From Polytrichum commune (Eukaryota > Streptophyta > Polytrichopsida > Polytrichales > Polytrichaceae), in contig OX485808.1 of assembly GCA_950295325.1 (NCBI GenBank), positions 32,818,527-32,882,526 on the forward strand: a DNA stretch of 64,000 bases, written 5' to 3'. Under the pieces are notes generated by a model. It was not told where the DNA came from, made no database searches, and saw only the letters and a list, made by a program, of their open reading frames with translations. Positions 37,506 through 49,084 of this stretch are shown in pieces. A program made the position numbers and the translations under genes. Numbering within the stretch: the first letter of the stretch is position 1; each line of letters begins with the position of its first letter.

Positions 37506-39919
37506 AAGCAATAGGACGCACAGTAGTCTAGGAACTGCTTTGATACTGGTGGTTTGTAAACCACATTCTGTGAGATATATATGCCCACACATGTAGATCT
37601 GGTATTGCTGTGAACAAGTAACCTTGTGAGGTCTTAGTTGAATGTTTTCGGGTTTGTCAATCTGGATAGGGGTGGTTTATTAGGCTTCAGGGTAGAGGTA
37701 GCTCACAATGAAGATTATCAATGTTCTTATTTTGTTATGACTAGGCTGTCGGATTGTGAAGTTAATTACATCAAAGGCAAAGTACAGTGGCAGTAATTCC
37801 CAACTAGAATTGTAGCTGGAGTCTGTGATTCAGGTTTTATATCTCAATTAGGCTAATTGATAATTACATGTGTGTCAAGTAGTTATTGAGACCCGCCATA
37901 CTAATTTGTGGGTGTGAAATAACGGCTGGAGTGTTGTTATGATTCAGAACATGTGAGCTTGCTATGGAAGGTTGGCATGTTGGTACTAGGTTTCATAGCA
38001 TTGTTGTTATTTCCAATATTAGAAGAGTGTCACATAGTATCATTTAACAAGAGGAAGTGCTTGCGTGACACTAGTTTCAAGCAAATTGGTTAAGTATGGA
38101 CATAAGTATGGACATAAGACTGAAAGTGCGCCAGGTTTATTAAGTGTTGATCCATATTACCAATAAAACTTGTTGGATGGAATGAGGGGAGAAATTGAGG
38201 AGTGCATATTCCTAGAAGTTAAGAATATATTCAAATCAAAATCACAGAATAGATTGTATATTGCACGTAGAGTTGTAAGTTGTTCGATTAACATTATTAT
38301 TCACATGGGGGACTTCGAAAAAGGTGAAGAATACAGCTGAGGATATTTTCATTCACGAGGTTGTTCATGCACACGCCCAAGTGCCCTTTCACATTATGTA
38401 GGTGAGTTACCAAGAGAGGAAGTCTGAGGGAATGCTTACATGTGGAATGCACAAAGATTAGTGGATCATATTGCATAATGAAGTATAATTGGTGCTGTGT
38501 TCCATGTGGTCGAATGGACCAGCACCTCTCACATCTGAATCCCAAGGTGTGCTGCATGCTTTTTTGGTAAGGGCTGTGTAGGTCCATTAAAGCACTAGGA
38601 TGGCTGCCCCTTTCACATGTGAGTATGTCCTGAGAGAATAAGCTTAAGGCCAGTGTCCAGGGAGATTTTTGGGCATAATTGGTCTAAATGCTGGCGTTTC
38701 CAAATCCAACCGGGTACATGTTGTGATCTTTTGGTTTTCCTTTGTCAATTTGAAGTATATTACATATATTCCTCTAAAATGATGGGCAATTTTCCTAGAG
38801 TCTTGAACTTCAACCAATTCATCCGTAACTGGTGGTTGGTTCTCCCCATTCCATGCTGAAGGTAGTCCAAGTGGAATACACCAAGACCTGTGCCTCGCAT
38901 TTCATGATGCATTAATATTGATGCTATGTTCGATGTTGGCAAATGCGCACACACACACATGCAGAAAATCCTGGGGTATGTTTCATGTTTGTAGAAAGGG
39001 CTTTGTATTTGTCGTTATTGCACTAGCATGAATGCCCTTTCACATGTATGTATGTCATGAGAGACGAAGCATTAGGGATTCTTGCATGTGGAATGCACTA
39101 AAACCAATGCATCACACTGCATATTGCATAGACAATTAGCATGTATTTTGTGTGGGAGAATACACCACCACATCTCACATTAAAATTATGGGTTGTATTA
39201 AGGTGTGTGGGTGTTGTTCAATTGCTTTCTTACTTGGACAACTCTATTTCATTGGTGTGTGATAAGGTGAGGATCAAAGAACAAAAACCATAAACGCACA
39301 TCCTTAAAAAACACTGAACCGTGCCTTTAGATTCTTAACCACCCCACACTCAATAGTGAACACAATTATGTGTGTGTGTGTGTGTTGCGGGGGGGGGGGG
39401 GGGGGGGGGGGGGTTATGTATTCGGTTTAGAAATCAACAAACATGCATATCGGATAAATATGACTAAATTAAAGGAGGTTTGATCTTCAAATTGGTTCTT
39501 GTTAATGTTTCATCATAAATTCAAATTTGATAGATGGAGAACAAGAAAAACTAATCGAATATTGCCCACATACCTTACTACATGTTTATCATTATAATGG
39601 TCAAGTTTGGTTGATTATAGGGTTGACAAAAGGTGACATGTTGAACTTGCCACTTGTCAAATCACTTTCAACAAATGCTCAGAAGAATGGTTGGCAAATA
39701 CCAGTCCAAATTCGGTTCCAGCAAGTGTTCAGAAGGGTTAACGCACATGATGCATGAGCATTCTTACCATGACATAGGTCTGATGTCATGATCGCATTCC
39801 ATAATACACATTCATCAATACTGTAAGATCTGCAAACCTCTGGTTTCTGGCATGCATCTGGCTGATGGGGTAGGAGTTTTTGGGCTTAATCGGTCGAGAT
39901 CCTACTGTTTGCAAGCTAA
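37506..39919. other. SR gene 3' UTR and repeat-rich intergenic sequence
   Basis: The blocks near 38380-38580 and 39030-39210 are diverged copies of one another (ccctttcacat, catgtggaatgcac, catctcacat in order). A third piece (38690-38820) is a diverged copy of sequence at 40316 and 43060. A TG microsatellite and a run of 25 G end at 39413. No gene is recognised. Confidence 0.5.
39389..39413. repeat. Run of 25 G after a TG microsatellite
   Basis: A pure homopolymer G tract preceded by (TG)n at about 39370-39385. Its exact length is doubtful in any assembly. Confidence 0.8.
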
Positions 39920-41345
39920 GAGCATCCTCAGTTGATCTAGGTAAAGCTCACTGCAAACCAAAACCTATCTTTTGACTGACCTAAAATTAGAAACTGAAAT
40001 TACCATCATTAGAAGCACACCTAAATAAACGTGAGATATTTCTCAAGAAAAAAGAATTGTAAAAATTTGACGTAGGTGAAATCCCTCATTGAAAACACCA
40101 CATTTTCAAAATTTAGAGGGAGTGCACCAAATCTTGCTTTAAAATGGAAAGATCCTCCCACACTCCCTCCAAATTTTTGACATTTAGAGGGAGTGTGGGA
40201 GGATCTGTCCATTTTTAAGCAAGATTTGGTGCACTCCCTCTAAATTTTGAGCAATTTTAAGCAAGATAGGTTTTGGTTTGCAGTGAGCTTTACCTAGATC
40301 GACTGAGGATGCTCTAATCCAGTTACATGTTGACATCTTTCGGTTTTTCTTTGTTAATTTGAGGTATATTCTCTAAATTCCTCTAAAATGATCGGCAATT
40401 ATCTTGAAGTCTTGAATTTCATTAAAGAATACTCATAATACAAGTTGTTGGGACCTCAATGCCACCTCCTAATTTGCCCACCTTGAGCACAATAATGAAA
40501 TGTGTCATAGCTTGGTGTGTAGCACTCCTCATTATGGAGGATGGTGTTTGTAGTTTCACTTTTGAGAAGGTGACTAACCCAAATATCATGAAAGCCACGG
40601 CTAAATCATCATGTATTACTCACCCACCAAATTAAAGCAATTGTACCGCCGATTAGGAGCCAAAAAGAGGTGTGTCCGATTAAGGAAGCTAACGGAATTA
40701 GCCTCATCTACCTTATGGTTCAACAACTTTTTGAGAAAAGATTCGTTGCAATACAAATTGCAAGTTAGACAACTAATTTATTGATTTCAGTGAAAGCATT
40801 TCATTACAAGCGAATCAAATGCATTGCAAGTTTTATGCGGTTACAGTTCTTATCTATTTGGTTATGTGCATCACCACCTTACGCAATCGGTCTTTGTAGT
40901 TGGACACCTGTATTTGAGTAGCAAGTATATGACAAAGCTTGTAGGCAAGAATGGACACCGAAAAGACAAGTTAATTAATGATGAGATTGGACTCTTCGCT
41001 CAAAATGTAGACACCAAATTCTAGGTTAACTACCTAGATAACACGATTAGGAGGGTCTACGCGTTCGTGTTACGACGATTGGACAAAGTAGTAGAGGATA
41101 TCTATTTTGACGTATAAGTTTTGCATCTCAACTTCGATTTCTAAGACATGGAATGACAATCTTCATGGTTGAGAGATGCTACTTGCGGCCGTATGACCCA
41201 ATTTGCATCTGGTCCAATGGTCAATATCCTTGTTGGAGTTCTAAGTTGTCACAGTACCACCACAAAGCACTATAACATATGTGTCCTAGGCAATTTATTT
41301 AAGTCACTAGAAAACTTGTCTTATGTAATCGGAAAAGTTGCAAAT
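39803..41345. repeat. Segmental duplication, unit 1 (paralogue of 42941-44215)
   Basis: Collinear with 42941-44215 from acattcatcaatactg to ggaaaagttgcaaat. Differences are the MITE at 39920-40314 present only here and a block of about 120 bases (near 43165-43285) present only in the other unit. Both contain the same 66-codon frame (40824-41024, 43693-43893), which has no recognisable motif and is probably kept only because the duplication is recent. Confidence 0.88.
39920..40314. mobile_element. Tourist-like (PIF/Harbinger) MITE, 395 bp, TSD TAA
   Basis: Inverted ends of about 50 bp begin GAGCATCCTCAGT on both sides, with TAA at 39917-39919 and 40315-40317. A 3-bp TAA duplication is typical of PIF/Harbinger. 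The interior is itself a large hairpin (arms around aatttagagggagtg and cactccctctaaatt). The duplicated locus near 43050-43068 lacks the element and shows the unoccupied site. Confidence 0.92.
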
Positions 41346-41758
41346 ATACCACAACGGTAGATTTATTGTTCTTTCACTAATGTGACATGATTGTGTAGGA
41401 CTTGAATGCTATAAATATAGGTTATAACACCCGGTTTCTCTTTAGTTATTGCACGTGTTACAATTCTCTTGCGTCATTGCACACGAAATTTTGTTGGTAT
41501 GCACTACAAGCATATGAGTCCTAGGGAATTGACATGCGTCACTAGAAACTTCTTCTATGTCATTAGAAAATTTACAAATGTAGCATAGTGAGAGATTTGC
41601 GTCACAACCCCAGTTATGGTCACGATGGGCCACTAGCAGTGCAGAGGATTTCACTTTTTGTCCACATTGATGGTGATAGTCTTATGGGTAGATTGGTAAA
41701 TCAGAGACGTGGGGAAATGTGTCACTCATAGGGGGGCAAGACCAGGCCTTCAGAAGAG

Positions 41759-41765
41759 TATAAAG
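41759..41765 (+). promoter_or_regulatory. TATA box of secreted-protein gene copy A
   Basis: TATAAAG lies 127 bases upstream of the first base of the ATG. The same sequence and position are kept in copy B. An ACGTGG motif is about 50 bases further upstream in both. Confidence 0.65.
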
Positions 41766-41891
41766 AGGGCCATGCATGGGGCTATTCTCTCACAGCAGCC
41801 AACAGTCTCCCAACTCTCTTAAGTTTTAACCTAGTTGTATATGCAAGACTGCCGGAACTCTCTCTCCTGATTCAATATCCAGCCCTTGGTC

Positions 41892-42723
41892 ATGGCGAAT
41901 GACAATGTGGCGAAGGGCCTGGTCCTGGTCTTCCTCTTGGTGGCCATGTACACTTCGGGAGCCCAAGGTTTCACCACCTACATTACCAACCAATCGTCCA
42001 GATCGATCGTTGCGACAACATCCTACCCAACTGGAGGAAAGTCAAAATTTGTAAACCGCGTCATTGCTCCCGGAACTCACCGTAAGTCTTCTCACCGATT
42101 GTTAAAGGAATCGTAAGCATAGTAGCATATTACCCGTGTATCTGATTGAGTGTAGCATTGATATTGGGGTGCTGTGTCAATGAGAGTGGCCTTCATGACT
42201 TGTGATCGATATGTGGTAGCAAGCATCGCATGCCATTGGTTTTCTCGGTGTCGTTCAATGATTGCAAGATTATTTACGTGGGTTCACACTATATTCAACC
42301 ATATGTAAAGTGTAATTTGATTTAGTGACATCATTAGACATGTGTCACACGTCACATGTACATCACAAATTCATGAATCTACCAAATTCACCTCGACGCG
42401 CTCCCTAATCATCGACATGTGTTGCAAAACCTACCTACCTAGTTTGTTCAAGTCCACTTAGGACTCACATACACCCAAAATCGGCAAGATGTGCTAAACT
42501 AATGTTCAATAATGCATATGGCGCATCTAGAGACATGGTTAGACAAGTGATTCTGGTCACATCACCCCTGGGTACGAACATGCGTTTTGTGATAGGCCAT
42601 TTGATTTTATTCATTATGTGTTTTTTTTCCACAAATCTTATTCTCTCAATGATATTATTGACCTTGTTGCAAAACACTCAAGAAATTGAATCTCATGGTA
42701 TTGTATTTGACATAGTTGACCTT
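41892..42723 (+). pseudogene. Secreted-protein gene family, copy A: exon 1 and part of the intron only
   Basis: Exon 1 (41892-42081) encodes 63 aa with a signal peptide (core GLVLVFLLVAMYTSGAQG) and the mature start FTTYITNQSSRS, then the donor GTAAGT. Intron sequence follows copy B up to about 42723 and then switches to unrelated DNA. No second exon is found before the next duplicated block at 42941. The promoter and exon 1 are almost identical to copy B, so truncation was recent. Unspliced, the frame would stop 12 codons past the donor. Only a signal peptide and a short mature stub could be made. Confidence 0.8.
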
Positions 42724-42940
42724 TGAGTTTGAGAAATAGCCGGTTGAAGATCAAGATTTCAAGAAATTTTTTTGGTGATTTCTGAACATTAATGGTAAAA
42801 TCATACCATTTCCAAGTCCAACGAGAATGCAGAAAGCAGGATGAGTGGCAGTTTTGCCTGGGTCTGCATCTACATCCTGGAGGGAGGTCACTTTTCATTC
42901 CTGGATGCAGATGCAGATCCAGGAACGAATGGGCTTGCTC

Positions 42941-44215
42941 TAATGCACATTCATCAATACTGTAAGATCTGCAAATCTCTGGTTTTTGGCATGCATCTGG
43001 CTGATGGGTAGGAATTTATTGGGCTTTATCGGTCGAGATCCTACTGTTTGCAAGTTCATCCGGTTACATGTTGACATCTTTCGGTTTATCTTAATTAATT
43101 TGAGGTATATTCTCTAAATTCCTCTAAAATGATTGGTAATTTTTTTGAAGTCTTGAATTTCGACAACATCGTTAGTAAATTCCACATGGGTCATTTGTCA
43201 ATGACAACCAAGTTTAATATCAATATTGGTTATATCATGTTTCTAAAGTGGTCACATGTAAGATAAGATGTTGCCGAATTTTATTTTCATTAAAGAATAC
43301 TCATAATCCAAGTTGTTGGGACCTCAATGCCACCTCCTAATTTGCCCACCTTGAGCACAATAATGAAACGTGTCATAGCTTGGTGCATAGCACTCCTCAT
43401 TATGGAGGATGGTGTTTGTAGTTTCACTTTTGAGAAGGTGACTAACCCAAATATCATCAAAGCCACGGCTAAATCATCATGTATTACTCACCTACCAAAT
43501 TAAAGCAATTGTACGGCCGATTAGGAGCCAAAAAATAGGTGTGTCTGATTAAGGAAGGTAACGGAATTAGCCTCATCTACCTTATGCTTCAACACCTTTG
43601 TGAGAAAAGATTCGTTGCAATACAAATTGCAAGTTAGACAACTAATTTATTGATTTCAGTGAAAGCATTTCATTACAAGGGAATCAAATGCATTGCAAGT
43701 TTTATGCGGTTACAGTTCTTATCTATCTGGTTATGTGCATCAACACCTTACGCAATCGGTCTTTGTAGTTGGACATCTGTATTTGAGTAGCAAGTACATG
43801 ACAAAGCTTGTAGGCAAGAATGGGCACCGTAAAGACAAGTTAATTAATGATGAGATTGGACTCTTCGCTCAAAACGTAGACACCAAATTCTAGGTTAACT
43901 ACCTAGATAACACGATTAGGAGGGTCTACGCGTTCGTGTTACGACGATTGGACAAAGTAGTAGAGGATATCTATTTTGACGTCATAAGTTTTGCATCTCA
44001 ACTTCGATTTCTAAGACATGGAATGACAATCTTCATGGTTGAGAGATGCTAATTGCAGCCGTGTGACCCAATTTGCATTTGGTCCAATGGTCAAAATAGT
44101 CGTTGGAGCTTGAAGTTGTCACAGGACCACCACAAACCACTATAACATATGTGTCCTAGGCAATTGATTTAAGTCACTAGAAAACTTGTCTTATGTAATC
44201 GGAAAAGTTGCAAAT
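42941..44215. repeat. Segmental duplication, unit 2 (paralogue of 39803-41345)
   Basis: Direct copy of unit 1 at an offset of about 2.87 kb over the right part. It lacks the Tourist-like MITE. It is followed at once by a block inverted relative to 41353-41605. Confidence 0.88.
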
Positions 44216-44309
44216 CTTCTGTCTTCCTTACGTAGCAGCCCCAGTAGTACTTACATCTACTAGCCTACAAGTTCAATGCAATCATCCCACATTTCTGGAG
44301 AACCAAAAT

Positions 44310-44665
44310 GCAAATCTCTCACTATGCTACAGTTGTAAAATATCTAATGACATAGAAGAAGTTTCTAGTGACGCATGTCAATTGCCTAGGACTCGTATGC
44401 TTGTAGTGCATACCAACAAAATTTCTTGTGCAATGATGCAAGAGAATTATAACTAAAGAGAAACCAGGTGTTATAACCTATATTTATAGCTTCCAAGTCC
44501 TATACAATCGTGTCACATTAATGAAAGAACAATAAATCTAGGGGATTGATATTTCCACACCTTTTTCGGCTAGATTCACACCTTTTTGCCGGTTCGGTTG
44601 CCGTGTGAGGGGATTGATATTTCCACACCTTTTTTTGGCTAGATTCACACCTTTTTGCCGGTTCG
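44310..44665. repeat. Inverted-repeat arm, partner at 49415-49720
   Basis: Reverse complement of the promoter-distal region of copies A and B (41353-41605 and 49551-49720), followed by two copies of a ~60-bp block ending ttgccggttcggtt. The other arm (49420-49545) also has two copies of the block, reading aaccgaaccggcaa. The two arms enclose the minisatellite, the MITE and the PIF/Harbinger element. Confidence 0.82.
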
Positions 44666-44869
44666 GTTAATTGGACATGTATATTTGAGTGGTATATGTG
44701 CAAGTCTTGAAGTTAGGTATGGACACCTATAAGTGTTGAGATATAATAAGATTACACTATGTACTTGAAGGTAGACGAGGATAATGTGGAAATCTCCATC
44801 CATGTAGAATCATCCAACTCATGGATTTGAGCATTGGAAGGTTGAGCATGTTAGCAATTTTGAATCAAG

Positions 44870-45141
44870 ACCAACTAGTCATTTAGTAAGTAGAGTAAGG
44901 CTAACCAACTAGTTATTTAGTAAGTAGCGTAAGGGTAACAAACTAGTTATTTAGTAAGTAGAGTAAGGGTAACCAACTAGTCATTTAGTAAGTAGAGTAA
45001 GGGTAACCAACTAGTCATTTAGTAAGTAGAGTAAGGGTAACCAACTAGTCATTTAGTAAGTAGAGTAAGGGTAACCAACTAGTCATTTAGTAAGTAGAGT
45101 AAGGGTAACCAACTAGTCATTTAGTAAGTAGAGTAAGGGTA
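44870..45141. repeat. 34-bp minisatellite, 8 units
   Basis: The unit runs from aaccaactag to gtaagggt (34 bases). The last five units are identical and the first three differ by one or two bases. The array ends exactly where the outer MITE begins. Confidence 0.92.
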
Positions 45142-45689
45142 ACCAACTACACTAAATATGATATTTAGTGTTAGATACACTAAATACAAACACTACACTA
45201 AATATCACTAACCCTATGAAAGTAAAAAACATTAAATGTAAACTCAAACACTAAATTTCATCTATGGTAATATGTGAAAGTTGCATGCACGAATTTAGTG
45301 TTTAGTAGGAAAGAGGTGGCAACAAGGAAGGCGATTGACTTTTTCTAGGAAAGAGGTGGCAACAAGGAAGGCGGCGGTGGCGCATTTATATCTAAGGCCC
45401 TCTTTACACTAGAAACGAGAAGTCGTGGAGAAAACCGGCCAAGGGCCATGGCTCATTCTTGAGAAGCCAAACTTTGAATTTGACGTCCTTTGGATATAGT
45501 GTAAAGTGAGAAGGGGCCACAAAATAATGTGCTGATTTTTTTAATATAATTCTAATATAGGGTTGATCGCAACTTCCACTCCACTACCTCTCTTTTCTAC
45601 CCCAAGACCGGTCTTTCTTTCTAGTTGTTGGCGGTTTCTTTTGCTTCTTTCTTTCTCGTTTTTGCCTTGTTTACTGAAATTTCAGCACT

Positions 45690-47105
45690 ATGAAGGAGAA
45701 GAGGAAGAAGCTTGTGGTGATGATGGTCTTGTATTGGTGTCTCTACATGATTACACAGCATGTTAACAACATGCAAGCTTTGATTTTACAAGGTGAGTGG
45801 ACGAATGTTGCAATTTTCAGCATTTGCCTTCAAAGTTTAGGGTTTAGAGAGAGAACTGTTTGGAGTTTTGAGAGGCCATCTGGCTTTGTAGACCGGTATT
45901 TGTTGGGTTCGTTTACGGAGAAGATGTTTAAGGAAAGGACTCGTGTCTCGCATGCTACATTCAGATTTTTATGTGAGAAATTAGGTCCGTTTTTGAAAAA
46001 ACAGCATACAAATTTCAGAAGACCAATTTCTGTAGAAGAGAGGGTTGCAATGTCTTTGGCTAGACTTGGTACAGGAGATGGGTTGCGTATGGTTGGAGAG
46101 GTATATGGGGTGGCGGAATGTATAATTTCAAGAATTGTGAGAGAATTTTGTAAAATGGTGAGACTTCATTTGCAAAAGATTTTTATTCAAGTTCCAAATG
46201 AAAACAAATTTAGGGTTTTAGCGAAAGAGTTTGAGAGATTGCATAACATACCTTACATAATAGGAGCCATAGACGGTTCACACATTCCGGTGCTAGCTCC
46301 AGTTATTGGTGGAGAAGATTATTACTGTCGCAAATCTTTTCATTCAGCTTTGTTGCAAGGAATTGTTGATACCAATTGCATATTTTGGGATTATGAATTC
46401 GGCTGGGCTGGAAGCTTGCATGATTGGACTGTTTTTCAACAAACCAAAGTAGGAAGAGCTTGTATAGAGGGAAAATTTCTACCGTACAAGTTAATTGGAG
46501 ATGCGGCATATCCGGTTCGCCCTTGGATGTATTGTCCATTTAAGGGTTGTAATGATGGACTAGAATCTTACAAGGCACATTGGAATTTTATCCAATCTTC
46601 AACCCGAATGTGTGTGGAGCGTGCGTTTGGAATTTTGAAGTGTAGATGGAGAATTATACAAAAAAGAACAGATGTTCCTTTACGATCAATGGCAGATATT
46701 GTATCAACTTGTATTGTTTTGCATAATTTATCCATCATAACAAATGACAAGTTTGATGCAATATGGATTGAAGAAGCAGAGGTGGAATTACATAAACGGG
46801 TTGAAGAGGGCACAGTGAAGGGAGGACAAGTCTTACGAGGAGAGCAAGCATCCATTGATGAGGTAAAAATATGCATTTTGAAATCTGGTACTACAAGAAC
46901 ATTTCAAAATTTTGAGCAAGAAGAAATTGATGCTGAAGAAGAAACTTTTTTAATCAAACAAAATGATAAAGATGCTGATTTATTGAAAGAATCTACCATT
47001 GCTCATGAATCCATTGCCAAAATATTGTGGCAATACAATTTGTCAAAGGACTCGACCATTCAATTTTCAGAATCAAGTAGTGATTCTGATGTTATGGAAG
47101 AATAG
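45690..47105 (+). CDS. PIF/Harbinger transposase (DDE_Tnp_4 type), 471 aa
   Basis: A single uninterrupted frame. An N-terminal helix-turn-helix-like region (ERVAMSLARLGTGDGLRMVG, then GVAECIISRIVREF) lies at ~115-160. The catalytic core has D195 in GAIDGSH, D271 in LIGDAAYP and E310 in CVERAFGILKCRWRI, so the DDE triad is complete. YYCRKSFHSALLQGIVD and HNLSIITND are typical family motifs. The acidic C-terminal tail is low complexity. The stop abuts the stop of the convergent Myb-like gene. The first Met may not be the real start, because the first ~40 residues are hydrophobic and unlike the family. A shorter start downstream is possible. Confidence 0.93.
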   Translation: MKEKRKKLVVMMVLYWCLYMITQHVNNMQALILQGEWTNVAIFSICLQSLGFRERTVWSFERPSGFVDRYLLGSFTEKMFKERTRVSHATFRFLCEKLGPFLKKQHTNFRRPISVEERVAMSLARLGTGDGLRMVGEVYGVAECIISRIVREFCKMVRLHLQKIFIQVPNENKFRVLAKEFERLHNIPYIIGAIDGSHIPVLAPVIGGEDYYCRKSFHSALLQGIVDTNCIFWDYEFGWAGSLHDWTVFQQTKVGRACIEGKFLPYKLIGDAAYPVRPWMYCPFKGCNDGLESYKAHWNFIQSSTRMCVERAFGILKCRWRIIQKRTDVPLRSMADIVSTCIVLHNLSIITNDKFDAIWIEEAEVELHKRVEEGTVKGGQVLRGEQASIDEVKICILKSGTTRTFQNFEQEEIDAEEETFLIKQNDKDADLLKESTIAHESIAKILWQYNLSKDSTIQFSESSSDSDVMEE

Positions 47106-48508
47106 CTACAATTTTTCTAGAATTGCTGCCATATGCCTATCCATGTTCTTCAATAAAGCTGTGCTTTCTTGAAAAGTTGTAAGAAAGCTAGAAGAATTTG
47201 AGACAACCTTTTCCAAAATGATTTCCAAATTCTCTTGGAATTTTTTCTTTTTCTTCTCTTGTTTTGGAGTAACCTCACGATCTTGCAAATCTGATGGTGT
47301 TTTGTCTTCATCGTTTTCATCTTCACCTTCAGTGGCACTTGCTGGAATTTGGTTCTTTACACATGCATGTGTAGAATTCCAGACATCCAGTTGGTCAAAC
47401 CATTTACAGTCTTGATGCCTATCCGAACCAGAAATCTCATTGGCCCTCTTGTCATTTTTGTACTCTGCGTAAATGGTTTTGTACTTCTTCTTGCATGATT
47501 CCCATGAGCGGTCAAAGCCACGAATGACCGCCACCATCCTTGCTTGCAATTTTAACCATGTATTAATCCCTGAAATTTTACATTATAAGTCATTAGTGCA
47601 ATTATATACAAGCATATGATAGTCAATACGTCCTCAAAATGTCAAAAAAACAACCGAAAGGACCTCATTTGAGGCCCTCAAGAATGCAGACAACATAGGT
47701 AGTGACCAGAAAAACCCATAATGTTCGTCAAGACACGTGCATGACTCATTTCTGCCGGGTATAAACCCCCCACCCCCCCCCCCCCCCGGTTGAGAGTTGG
47801 CCGTAGAGCCTAGAAAATGCATTTGGCAGGTAAGGACCAATAGACTTGGGAAGAAAGCTAGGTAGGCCAATTCCTGGTTGAAGCTTTGAAAAATTATGAA
47901 AACCATTCATGTGTACAAAAAGTTATAGAACCAAAAAATAAAACACATATACAAACCTTGTTTTTTTGCACATCTTGAAAATTCTTCTTCTATCTCTCCC
48001 CGAATTGATATCAAGGTTTCAACCTCGTAATCTCGCCACTTTCGACTTGCATTTTTTTCTTCCGAATCTGAACCAGCCAAATTCACCACTTCTTTTGTTG
48101 CCTTCTTTGTTGTGATCTCCATTTTCTTCTTCTTTGCTGGAGCATTTTTTTTCCTCCTTTTGGTGGTCGTCCTCTCTTCTTTACTACAGGTACATCTTCT
48201 CCATTTAGTGCCTTTACTGCAGCCCGGATTGCCTCCTCCTCCTTCATATTCATCAAGTAATTTCTTGCATTTGAACTCGGTGTCACTTCCTCACTTGATG
48301 GTTGCAAATCTGAACCATTACAAGGAGGCATTCCAAGAGGCATAAAATATCTAGGACTACCAGTACCAAAATGATCAAAATTTGAAACATGCATTTGAGG
48401 AGAAATGGGCTGAAATTGGGGTTGAGAGTAGTTCATCCAAGGCGAATTTTGACTCCATGCTTGTCCTTGAGATTGAGAGAATTCTCCATCTTGGGAGGAG
48501 CCTTCCAT
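47106..48508 (-). pseudogene. PIF/Harbinger second gene, Myb/SANT-like DNA-binding protein, one frameshift
   Basis: Reads MEGSSQDGEFSQSQGQAW from 48508 through a Gln/Pro/Ser-rich region to KKRGRPPKGGKK (AT-hook-like). The frame is lost at an 8-base A run (plus-strand T, 48145-48152) and resumes one base over with KKKMEITTKKATK. The SANT-like region (SRKWRDYEVETLISIRGEIE) is interrupted by an intron, 47956-47570 (donor GTTTGT, acceptor CAG). It continues GINTWLKLQARMVAVIRGFD and SWESCKKKYKTIYAEYKNDK. A Lys-rich coiled region ends the protein. In this superfamily the Myb-like protein brings the transposase to the ends. The frameshift lies in a homopolymer and may be a sequencing error. Confidence 0.82.
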
Positions 48509-48832
48509 TGTAATAAACACAATGCAAAAAATATTTGGGCAAAATAATATCGATGGTGCAAAATAATTTGAGCAAAAATAAATAGCAAATAATTGGGCAA
48601 AAAAACATGCAAAAACAAGCAAATCTATACTTCTTTCTGGTCACACATGAGGAAGAAGAAAAAGATGACTTCGAATGATCAAGGAGCTGCCTTTAAGGAC
48701 GAAAATCGGGAATGAATAGTAATAGCTGTTGGGTAGAAAACGGGTAAACAAATGGCCGTCAGTAAAAGTGGCCGTTCTGAAAAATTATTAAAAAAATGAA
48801 AATGATTGGCTGTGAGAATTTCGGCCAAACGG

Positions 48833-48892
48833 CCCCCCGGATTTTGCGTCAGGCCCACCTCTCGAGGTGGGCTTGACGAAAAATCCGGGGGT
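48833..48892. repeat. Subterminal hairpin of the PIF/Harbinger element
   Basis: Arms 48833-48861 and 48864-48892 are near-perfect complements (GCCCACCTC / GAGGTGGGC next to a 2-base loop, and CCCCCGGATTTT / AAAATCCGGGGG at the base). It could be a transposase or Myb-protein binding structure, which is inference. Confidence 0.75.
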
Positions 48893-49084
48893 CTTGGAAA
48901 ATGTGTCTTCTTGCTGCCACCAAGGACAAAAGTGTTGTCCATGTCATTTTCTCCTCGTTTTGTCCTTTGGGCTGAAAATTTCGGGTGTAAAGTGACCTGG
49001 AATGGTCTTCTCGATTTCTACGCATCCCATTGGCTGAAATTTCTTTTCTCACGGCCCCTCGCCTCTAGTGTAAAGAGGGCCTAA

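Larger units (their letters stand above)
45396..49081 (+). mobile_element. Complete PIF/Harbinger DNA transposon, 3686 bp, TSD TAA
   Basis: The 5' end GGCCCTCTTTACACTAGA is matched by the reversed 3' end, with TAA at 45393-45395 and 49082-49084. It carries the two genes expected of this superfamily in convergent orientation: a DDE transposase (45690-47105, +) and a Myb/SANT-like protein (48508-47106, minus). A 29-bp-arm hairpin (48833-48861/48864-48892) lies near the 3' end. TIRs, target duplication and transposase are intact, so the insertion is fairly young. Confidence 0.95.

Noticed and set aside
40824-41024. 66-codon frame conserved at 43693-43893
   Set aside because: Conservation is explained by recent segmental duplication. 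There is no signal peptide, motif or regulatory context.
42502-42726. Frames of 74-93 codons conserved at 50653-50934 and 63392-63580
   Set aside because: They lie within the intron of the secreted-protein gene. Frame length varies between copies, as expected of intronic DNA.
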